From: Glandiceps talaboti
Taxonomy: Eukaryota; Hemichordata; Enteropneusta; Spengelidae
Assembly (NCBI RefSeq): GCF_964340395.1
Contig: NC_135564.1
Location: 14,129,012 to 14,193,011, forward strand
Direction of reading: 5' to 3'
DNA length: 64,000 bases
The position numbers and the translations under genes were made by a program. Each line of letters starts with the position of its first letter. Position 1 is the stretch's first letter. The notes below the pieces were generated by a model, which was not told where the DNA came from, ran no database searches, and saw nothing but the letters and a program-made list of their open reading frames with translations. This document shows, one piece after another, positions 14,501-26,500 of the stretch.

Positions 14501-17500
14501 ACATTATCTCTCGTGGATACACAGTGCTGAAGAGCAAAGATGTCACACGCCATCACATTATCTCTCACGGATACACAGTACTGAAGAGCAAAGATGTCAC
14601 ACGCCATCACATTATCTCCTAGACAACGATGGCATTGTAAATGTCAAATGCTACATTGCAATCACTTTGATGTACACAGAGAATTCACTTTAATTCTCAC
14701 AAAGTGTACAGAACACTAGACTTTACATTTTTCTGAATACGTTGAAATCAACCGAAACACGTTCCTTCACGTCTAAACCGACATATTCATACAAAGCATG
14801 TTGACTCTGTTATGTAACATAGTCCATTCAATCACTTATCAATCTCATTTCCGAGTATTCAACATTAATATATTTTTTGTCAATATATCCCCAATTCAAT
14901 CAAAACTAATATCTCATCTCTTAATTGCCAAATATTAATTAATATTTTTAATTAGCAAAATTTTGATAAATACCATGTCTAAAATAGATAAATCTATAAT
15001 GCCCAATTATTGGACATTTATTTTTCATTTATATCTACTAAAAATCCCTGTAATAGCTGTTAATTAACTTCTATTCGAAATTCATCCTACAAGGATCTGT
15101 TTACACGATGCCATTTTTAAAGGAAATCGCAAATATTTTGTTTTCCACCTTTACCGTTTACAGAGAGACGACAAAAATGCGTATGAAGACACAACCACAA
15201 TCTAATTCCTAGCCAAATTACCAAAATGTCATCTCTATTCTCCATCCTTCTAACCCGACCCACCTAGTTTTTCACGCCGACCCCTATACTTTTTTTTAAC
15301 ATATTCGAGAAAAAAGGAATTAAAATTGTGAAAATTGTTAAGGTTAGTCTCACAAGAAATAGTGGATGCGGAAACTGACATCAACTTAAGAAGACAATAT
15401 AAAACTATTTTTCCAATCTGTAATGGCTGTACATCTGATGAAAAGAAACCAATAACACAGAGACCATATGGAAAACAATGGAAAACATAACTACCTGAAT
15501 TAGACATTCCCATATGAAAAATATATATAAAAATATTATACAAAAATAAAATAAAAAATCTACCAACCCCACCTATTCTAAAATTGAGCGTAATCGGAAC
15601 CACACAATTTTTTTTGTTAGGTCTAACCTACAAACCATAGCATATATTATTATATTTATAAATAAATTATGAAAATCTGACTCCTAGTGCCAGGTTTAAA
15701 ATCTTTTTACCCTCCATGCAAATATAATTATACAATTTATGTGACCAAGGAACCAAAAAAACGTAAAAACCAACAAATTCAAGTGAAATGTGTCACATTC
15801 AGATATTTGTGAAAATCCTGTGCTTACAAAATGATAAAACATAAAAAAAATAAAATCAGGCATGTATATTTGAAATGTGATGAGAACAGATTAGTTACAA
15901 TTTCATTATCTTCTACAAACTGAAAAAAGTACAGGTATCTATGTACATCCCTAGTATGGCATGTATATACTGACAAACTGACAAACTGAAATCAAGAAAA
16001 TCAAGTATGTCTGTATGTATGTATATATGTGCAAGCAGTTGAGTAGACATTGATTTGCTAGCAGACACCTCAAGTTTTTTAATCAGCTGCAGTACGTGAC
16101 TACTTGCATGTTGTCACTGATCTTTTCCAATCGTCTATTATATTCACTAGTCAGTGAATGAATTGGAATTAAAACATCTCTGTGTTGAGAGTTCACCTAA
16201 TATTTGCTGGCAGTATCTCTCTACACTACACTATATATATCATAGCGCAGTATTGATTTGTATCACAGCATTCAACTGTGGCTTAGTATGGAAATCAATT
16301 TCCACTCCCATCAATATCCTTGTACGGTTGTTATGATGATAACATAGTTATGGTTGCCTTGACAACAAAAAAGGTATGGTTGCCTTGACAACAACAACAT
16401 ACAAATTTCCTTTGCTTATCATGCATCTCTACATTAAAACTGTATTAAAAGGTACAAAAAAACGATAAATCACTACCCCATAGTAAAAATTAATGTTTCT
16501 GAAGGAATATATAACATGTTTGTGCAAAATTCTTTATTAAGATGCATTAGTCATAGTTCGTAATCTGTGATGTTAGTCATTCAGTTCAGGAAATTAAACA
16601 GCACAGACATCCTTTCCAAATTCATAAACATTTATTATAAGCCAAAGGGCTACATTTGTTTTTCATTTTATGCTTCAACAAAATTTTCCTTTGAGATTTG
16701 TTAATTTATAGATTATATAAAAATATACATCATGCGACATTATCTTACGACTCAATCTGTATACTGCATTCTTTCTAGTAAATATGGTGCAAAATGTATT
16801 AATGTAGGTAACATAACAATCTACCTGGGTTCCACAGATATTCTAAAATTTAGCAATTATGGAAATCCATGTAGAATTCACCAGGTTTCTCCCTCTGTGA
16901 CCAGGGTTCCCAAACCTTAGAAAAATACACTGTACTGACTGGATACGACATTAAAAGGTGACAGAGGCTTATTGTATCTTAGCTACATTATCTATACTAC
17001 AGTGACCCAGAAAAGACATTTTTTTACCAATCCTGCATCGTGCAATATCTCTAAAACAGGGTTAAAAAGTGAACTGGTCTGGCTTAGACGAGGCCTTCGC
17101 CACACTGAAGTGAGGCATTCTGGGAAATAAACAATGTTAGGAGCTTCTCCTTTGTTCTCACAGGTGACTTAAACTTTGGGCATTGTTTCATTGACATGTG
17201 CAACCTCCTATCTTTGTTTGCTTCTGATAAAATCTTGCCCCAAGTGTCCAGCAGGCCTTTTCTAAGACAGATCGACCTACAAGTTTGCACACTGTCCATC
17301 CTAGGGGGTTTTTTTTTATATAAAAATTGACTCACCAAATGTGTAAATGGCAAATATTTAAAAATCCACCACATCCATTCATTGTAAATTCCATGATCAC
17401 TGTCTGCTTTCCTACAGATATGCTGGTGTGCTGCATCCTGTCAAAATAAACATATCAAATCAAGTCACTTTCATGCCCACTGTCTGCTTTCCTACAGATA

Positions 17501-20500
17501 ATTATGTTGATCTGATGTACTGCATCCATTCACTTTTATGTAAATCACGTATGTGTTCTGTGTAGACCATCAACAGTTGACTCAACACAAAATTGTCAGA
17601 TTTGTCATCAAACTAGAGAGTTAGGGGTAGCATTAAGTTGGTGTGATGCAGTTAGGTTAGTGATAAGAATAGTAAGGGCCCCCTAACCTAAACCTAATTA
17701 GTATTATTGATACTGACTGGACACATCGTCGTAAAAGATGGCCTGTTTACGGCAACATTCTTAATGAGCCTCCCACAGGAGGTGGGTGTACCACTATATA
17801 TTTCGAAATGTAGTGGTAGAAATAATAACTGGTTTGCGAGAATGACTGGACACTCTTCTCCATGTGACCAGTTTGAGTCAATTTTGTAAATTTGTCATAT
17901 ACATGTGTTAATATTAATCATTCTTGATATGTTTAACATGACATCCTGATATTCACATGTCACTAGGAAACACCTTTCTGACTGGACAAGACACTGTCAT
18001 CGCAAATTAAAAACAAACAAAATGGCAGCCAATCTTCACCATCAGTGAATTTAACTACTGATGAATAATTTGAATATTGCCATTCATGTTATTTGTGTTT
18101 AGTGACTGACACTCATCTTTCAACTCTTGTCACTCCATGGACGTAATACTTGCAGTGATAAAAATGAACAAACAGGTGATTTCAGGTATAAAAAAACACC
18201 TCATAGCACTGTCACAGACCCTGACCATTACATATAAAAATTAACTGCACATGGCTTTCTAGACTAATCCTACACTTTTATTTCCTCATGGGAGTAATTT
18301 CCCATATTAACCTGATATTATTTGTCCTTGCGCATAGTGACAATCTTCTGACTTGCGTCACTGCATGGAAATGTCATGAGTTGTGATTTGAACAAACTTA
18401 CAGGTAATATCAGGTAATAACCTCACATTACTGTCATAGGCCATTACATATCAAAAATCAACTGCTTACAGCTTTAAAATCATCCAATACTTCCCTCACG
18501 GGAGTAATTTCCCATTTTAACCTTTTATTCTTTATACTTGCGCATAGTGACAATCTTCTGACTCGTGTTACTACCCGGACTTGGCACGAATTGTGATACG
18601 CACAAACTTACAGGTGATTTCGGGTAATAACCTCACAGTACTGTCACAGACAGCGTTTGGCTTTTAAATCCAATACTTCCCCCTCATGGGAGTCATTTCC
18701 TGTCTTTTAAACGTTACATTCTTTGCATTTTGTAAGTTAAAGCTGTTATGGTGTCTTACGGGAGCTATGACTTCCTTGCAATCCCTCCTTCTAAATATTA
18801 GATCAATTTGACATAAAGGAAGGCATTTAAGTCAGTCCCCTGTGAATTATTCAGAATCGGAATCATGTAATACTCAGTGAATGATACTGACTAATCTCAA
18901 GATAATGTCTGCATCTAATCGAATGCTCATTAAAATGTACTTAAATGGGGAACACAGGTGAGACTGGTTTTATCATAGCTGCATTTCTGTCTCCTTAGGG
19001 GACCCAAAAAAGTCATAATTCTACACTGTGCGAACTCTCTAAAATAGTTACAAAATTGGCAATCTGGCCTTCTGTACACTGGGGGTGAGGCACTCTGGGA
19101 AATAAACCAAGTTAGGAGCTCCTTATCTCTTTAACCTTGCCCAATTAATGCCACAGCTATAGCCCCAGTGTACAGAAGGCCTCTCTTCTAAGCCAGATTT
19201 GCCAATTTTTATAACTTTATTATAGAGAGCTTATACAATGGAGAATGGCATTTTATCAAGTAACTTCAGAAATGCATCAACTTTAATTCAATGAAGTATG
19301 TGCGTCAGAATTATGTCATGCCTGCTTCTGTCACTTCCACATATATTATGCATGATGACATTTCAAATGCAACTATATGGGGAAGCAAAAGACACATGCA
19401 AAGACTGGATGTGATGCATTAATTACTTTTGTGTGTCTAGTTTACTTACAAATCACTTCCTGACACTACAGTACATCATACTTTTTTCTTTTTTTTTTAC
19501 ACATTTTTCAATTTTCTGCAATTTAATTCTGAGTTACAAAACCAGACTTGGACTATATTATTCCCCATAGATTTTTTTCAAGTTAGTACGAAAACATAGT
19601 AAATTTTTTTTTTTTTAATCCAAAATAATACACTTTTCTCATCCATATCCACTTTCGACAAAATCAAAAATTAAACTAAATATCCAAAATAAATACCCTT
19701 TTCCCATCTACATAGCGACTTTCAACAAACTCTAATATTCACAGAAAATAACAAACTACATTATGTACTTACAGCATACTTCTTTGCCAGATCATTGAAT
19801 GTCAAAACCGATGCTTGGAAGGCTGTCCTGGTCTGTGTCATATACCTGGGTGTTTTACTAGCCAGTAACTTGGCCAGACTAGCATAGCATTCTTCCTCAC
19901 TCATATAGTGCAACAAAAGACTGGCTACAGCTGGCAGTAGCGGACAATATGTGATATCAGTATGTACGTGTTCTACTATACAAAGTATCTTCTTCACCAA
20001 GGATCTACCTTCCGTACCAAGGGCATATGTCATTATATACCCATTGTCTATAAAAGCCGGTATGTGGGTTTGCCAACCTGAAACAAAAATAGAAAATATT
20101 GCTTGAATAATAACATTTAGATATTCTTATAGACAAATGTAATAATCTTTAGTCAAACTGGATATTTCATTGAGGCCCAGTTCAGATTTGGATTGAAATT
20201 TAAGCATGAAAAGCACTTGTCTGGTTGAATTTTAAAATGGTTGGTCCACAACAAATAAATAATCCTATGTAATCCTCATGGCTCCAATGACAAGATGGCA
20301 CTAATACAAGAACATGTGGATTGAAACCCCAGCCTTTCAAACCCAATGTTTGAATCCCACAGTCTTAGATTACTACTATCTTAAATAGGATCATCTTTTA
20401 TTCAGAACAAACATTTTCTAAACTCTGCAGATAATGGATTGTTTTTTTTCAGATCCATATTGAAATCCTAATCTGACAATGTAAATTATTGACAAACTAC

Positions 20501-23500
20501 TCAACGTAACTTGAAAATCCACTATATTAATTAAAAACACTTCAGTCGGTATTTTACTAGTGATATGAGACTGAGAAGCACCTACAGATCTGAAACCTTC
20601 AAGTCATGAATGACAATATAACCACAGTCTATAACTGAGGCCTCATTTTTGATTACAATCCTGCAGATTACAAAACACACACACAATTATGTCATAGTTT
20701 TAATATAAAACTTGTTTCAGAGCAAACCAACATCAACACATGTTATAAATATGGTTGAGAATACTCAAACAGACATGATAATGGAAAATGTGTGTCACAC
20801 CCAAAATATTCACAGTTTCGTTTACCAGTGTTATAATGTCATTTTATATCATCTATGTACATCTGATAGTGTACATACATACTAGTTACTCAGGGTATGA
20901 TTCAACATAGTTTGATTACTATACTAAAACATGCAGTTGAAATACAAACATATAAAATTTTAAAAATTATCCATAAAAAAGGTTACAGATTGCATGACAT
21001 GCCTAACCACAATTTATAAATATTTCATGATACAAAGTATATATGATGGTACAATCCTATTTTAATAATAATTGGAACATATCATTTACTACATAGTAAG
21101 TGGTGACCAGAAAGGCAATGTTTTAATTATGACATCGTAATTATGGGCTGTGGTATCTATCTTTATAGTTGTAATATCATATTATGAGATGAATGGGTTG
21201 TGGCATGTGTCTACAATTACGGTATTGCGATCACTATACACATGGTGAAAGGACTTTGCCAGTGGCAGCAACATGTATATTGTATCTATATTATAATACA
21301 ATAATTGATGTCACAGTGGCATTTAGTGACGGTGACCCAGGGCTCGAATTTAATTATTGGGCTTGGTAGTCAAATTTCTCCAAGTGAACTGTTTCAGCTA
21401 CAATTTTCCATTTGTTTCCATTGGTCTAACAGACTACAATACTATACATTTAGTAGTCTAGATACAATGTTTAGTAGTCTATGTGTCCTGGACTACTGCT
21501 AATTTGGTAGTCTAGATACAATATTTAGTAGTCTATGTACCCTGGACTACTGCTAATTTGGTAGTCTAGATACAATGTTTGGTAGTCTATGTGTCCTGGA
21601 TTACTGCTAATTTGGTAGTCTAGATACAATGTTTAGTAGTCTATGTGCCCTGGACTACTATTAATTTGGTAGTCTAGATACAATGTTTGGTAGTCTATGT
21701 GTCCTGGACTACTGCTAATTTGGTAGTCTAGATACAATGTTTAGTAGTCAATGTGTCCTGGACTACTGCTAATTTGGTAGTCAAGATACAATGTTTGGTA
21801 GTCTATGTGTCTTGGACTACTGCTAATTGTGATTTGTTTGGGAGTCTATACGCCCTAGACTACTGCTAATTTGGTAGTCTAGATACAATGTTTGGTAGTC
21901 TATGTGTCCTGGACTACTGCTAATTTGGTAGTCTAGATACAATGTTTGGTAGTCTACGTGTCCTGGACTACTGCTAATTTGGTAGTCTAGATACAATGTT
22001 TGGTAGTCTATGTGTCCTGGACTACTGCTAATTTGGTAGTCAAGATACAATGTTTGGTAGTCTATGTGCCCTGGACTACTGCTAATTTGGTAGTCAAGAT
22101 ACAATGTTTGGTAGTCTATGTGTCTTGGACTACTGCTAATTGTGATTTGTTTGGGAGTCTATACGCCCTAGACTACTGCTAATTTGGTAGTCTAGATACA
22201 ATGTTTGGTAGTCTATGTGTCCTGGACTACTGCTAATTTGGTAGTCTAGATACAATGTTTGGTAGTCTACGTGTCCTGGACTACTGCTAATTTGGTAGTC
22301 TAGATACAATGTTTGGTAGTCTATGTGTCCTGGACTACTGCTAATTTGGTAGTCAAGATACAATGTTTAGTAGTCTATGTGTCCTGGACTACTGCTAATT
22401 TGGTAGTTTAGATACAATGTTAGGTAGTCTATGTACCCTGGACTACTGCTAATTTGGTAGTTTAGATACAATGTTTAGTAGTCAATGTGTCCTGGACTAC
22501 TGCTAATTTGGTAGTCAAGATACAATGTTTGGTAGTCTATGTGTCTTGGACTACTGCTAATTGTGATTTGTTTGGGAGTCTATACGCCCTAGACTACTGC
22601 TAATTTGGTAGTCTAGATACAATGTTTGGTAGTCTATGTGTCCTGGACTACTGCTAATTTGGTAGTCTAGATACAATGTTTGGTAGTCTACGTGTCCTGG
22701 ACTACTGCTAATTTGGTAGTCTAGATACAATGTTTGGTAGTCTATGTGTCCTGGACTACTGCTAATTTGGTAGTCAAGATACAATGTTTGGTAGTCTATG
22801 TGCCCTGGACTACTGCTAATTTGGTAGTCAAGATACAATGTTTGGTAGTCTATGTGTCTTGGACTACTGCTAATTGTGATTTGTTTGGGAGTCTATACGC
22901 CCTAGACTACTGCTAATTTGGTAGTCTAGATACAATGTTTGGTAGTCTATGTGTCCTGGACTACTGCTAATTTGGTAGTCTAGATACAATGTTTGGTAGT
23001 CTACGTGTCCTGGACTACTGCTAATTTGGTAGTCTAGATACAATGTTTGGTAGTCTATGTGTCCTGGACTACTGCTAATTTGGTAGTCAAGATACAATGT
23101 TTAGTAGTCTATGTGTCCTGGACTACTGCTAATTTGGTAGTTTAGATACAATGTTAGGTAGTCTATGTACCCTGGACTACTGCTAATTTGGTAGTTTAGA
23201 TACAATGTTTGGTAGTCTATGTGCCCTAGATCATATAGACTACTACTAATTTCAAGCCCTGTTTGCTATAGTTATGATAATTAAAGTACAGTAATGATGA
23301 GGGGTCTGTGACATCTATAGTTTTGATATGAAGTACCATCAACTAAATGTAAATTCCTTGTTTGTCGTCTGCATGTGGTTAGGTTTGTTGGTAGATTTAG
23401 AAGAAAAACACATTTCGTTTTGCTCAAATTTCCACGTAAAGGCCATACTTCATACTACTGTAAATGGAAAGACTATTCAAATATCGTCAGAACAACTACA

Positions 23501-26500
23501 CATATCTCTATATATATCATATATCGACATGTAGTTGTTTAAGCAACCCAACTTTGGAATTTGACATTTATATTTCACCAGTGTAGTAGATTTGGGTACA
23601 TGTACAAACAGAAAATGGATCAACAGAAAAGTGAATTTTACACGACATGCTAGCATTGTGGTTTCTTTCTGTGTTTGTTAATTTTGTCCCTGTCTGCCTG
23701 ATAGGTTTTGAGGAAATTCAAGGACGGCAAACAAGCTATTTAATTCAGAGCCTTATGATTAATGTTTGAATGGACTATAAAATCTTATTTTATCTGTTAG
23801 TGTTATATAACTGATGTAGTGAATAGACTCTGACTGTCAAAAGGCCATACAATCATTATTATTCATAATCATATTTCAGACAAACTGAAGCCCTCTATTG
23901 AAACGGAAAGTAGATGTCATCCACTTAACATTGCTACTTAATCATTGTACACATTGATTCTATAGTACTATTAGTGTTAATAGAAAATCTGTGTATTAGT
24001 ATATCAAGTTTCGTTATGATTAGTTTCTATGTATGATTTGATAAGACAATGTGATACACACATCATATTTAATAGTAACAGATAAGATTACTTGTATTGA
24101 CGGTATAGTGCATCAAGAGTCTTTTATCAAAATTAATGTATGAATCGAGACATGAATTATCTGTTTGCTAGACTCATCTACATGTATATTTCAAAGTGTT
24201 GCTTTATTATTGATACATGTAATGAATTACACATTGTAATACCACCAGGGCTCGAAATCAGCAGTAGTCCTGTGTGCAGACTACCAATACTTGCCATGGG
24301 ACTACCATAAACTGCAGCTGGTAGCCCACTCAGACGACCACTGATTATGCAATGACTTTAAGAATGGAAGATTTACAGACATAAAAGTATTTTAACAACA
24401 CACATATTTCCAACAGAGGAACTCTGTTTTCAGTTCAGGAGTATGGGACTACTGGTCACCATCCTTGGGCAACCAACTGGTAGCCCACTATGACTAGTAC
24501 CAAAGTAAAAAGTTTATTTCAAGCCCTGTAACACTCTTTGCATTTGATATAAGAATGGTTAGATATATACATGATATATTATGCGATATCATGAACTGTG
24601 GTAATATAAACCATAAGATATGCGGTTAGAGATATATATCATATGATATCATACAGTATGTGTAACATATTTAGAGCTAGGGCAGTACATGTACCTGATA
24701 TCTTTGAACCTCCTAACTTGTTTTATTCTTGATTAACAATGCTAAAATTGTCAACATCACTACTAACTATAATACATGGCTACACACTCTGAGAAGTAAC
24801 TATAATTGTAAATATTGCAAGCTTGTGTTTTCAAATATATACTTTGCCAGTGTTTATTATATGACTAGATCAAGGGACTGTGATCTGTGTGCTAGATCAA
24901 TATTGCAGGGCTCATACATTATTTAAATTCAACAAAATCAATACATCTTATGTTGCATGAGTTACCAACGAAGAAACTGAATTCGAAACACTGCTTTACT
25001 TACAATCTAAAAAAAAAATGTTTGCATCAATAGTAATTGTATAATTTCTAATTTTGAGCAAAGGGAGAAATGCAAGTTATCAACTCGACAATGCTCTTAA
25101 AATAACGAAGAAGAATGTGTGTGGCTAGCATAAAGGAATCGGCAGCTATACAAATTGTATCAAAGATTTTTTTTTTTTTTTTTTTTTTTGGGGGGGGGGT
25201 GACTGTAATTGTGGATTGGGGAGACGAGGACATTTAATATTCACATCAGAATTAGAATATTCACATTGTGAGTGCAGACACTCAAGTGACACTATATACA
25301 CACAGACTGTAAGGTCTGCTACCTCCAGACAGATTTATAATAGTCCCATGTGGATCAGAGCGGATAGCATGAACAAGTTATAAACTATGCACCATGAATA
25401 GTGCAGTCGAAATGCTACATCATACATGTTACAAACTAAATGTCTACTGTATGTACAGAAACCTGATATTTGGTCCTAAAATTATCCCACCTGGTTATGC
25501 ATCCCTTGAAATATAAAACCTTCAATAATATACCCTTAGCTGTAAAGAGTTAATTCCCCAAATTACAACCATTTAGCTAATAGTTTGTACTCCTGACATT
25601 GATTTGGTTTCAAATATTCAGGTACACTACACACATACATGATACAGTTTGTAAATAACTCCTGTTTCCAATTTGATGCTGGTATTGTCAACAGAAATAG
25701 ATAGATTTTTAGAGGAGACACAGATACATATACACAGACTACATTTACTTAACAAAAGTTTATATTTATACATCCCCCTACCCCTCCCCTACCCTCCCCC
25801 AAATACACATACAGACTGTACGGTCTGCTAATTCTACACTTGGTGAGTCCTAAGTGGATCAGAGCAACAAGATAGCATGACTAAATTATAAAATAAACAT
25901 TAGATTAGTGTTGTCCTAATTATGACATATTGTGACTAATCAATCATGGGGCCCAATATTTTGTAGGCTCTTACAAGTAGATTTCACCTGATTATTGAAA
26001 TGTAAAGTTATCTTTTAACCCTATTAGTTACCACTTTTAACCAAACTCAGTTGTCACTTTGTAAACTTACTTGGTTGCTATATGTTCAAAGGGTGGAGAA
26101 ATGTTTTCTCTATGTTTTAATTTTTATAAAAAGAATCATAACATATTTAGACGTATGTATCATAGGTATATCCCATTTGATGAATTACACTGTTTTGTAT
26201 TTGTATTTTTTATTTAATGACTGAAGTCTGCAGGTACTTTGAACTTGTTCCATTTTGATTCTTGAACTATGAACTTTAATTAACTTAAACACTGCATGAA
26301 CACTAAATTTAGCTGTTTTGTCACAGTTTTCTATCCATATGTTAACATTCGAACAACTCATACTTATTTCGCCCTAGTCCTGCGTGCTGACGCTGTAAGC
26401 GTTTCGCTCAACAAGACGGAAGGGACGACTTACTCCGTATGCAAGCAGGACTAATTTAGCCTCACCTAGGCTAAATTACGATATGACGTCACATGATATG

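Noticed and set aside
21823-23097. Minus-strand frames with an 18-aa repeat (YLDYQISSSPGHIDYQTL)
   Set aside because: They arise because the 54-bp satellite unit is divisible by three; there is no independent start, splice or family evidence.
21440-23235. Regularly spaced repeats resembling a CRISPR array
   Set aside because: Units are head-to-tail without unique spacers, in a eukaryotic intron.
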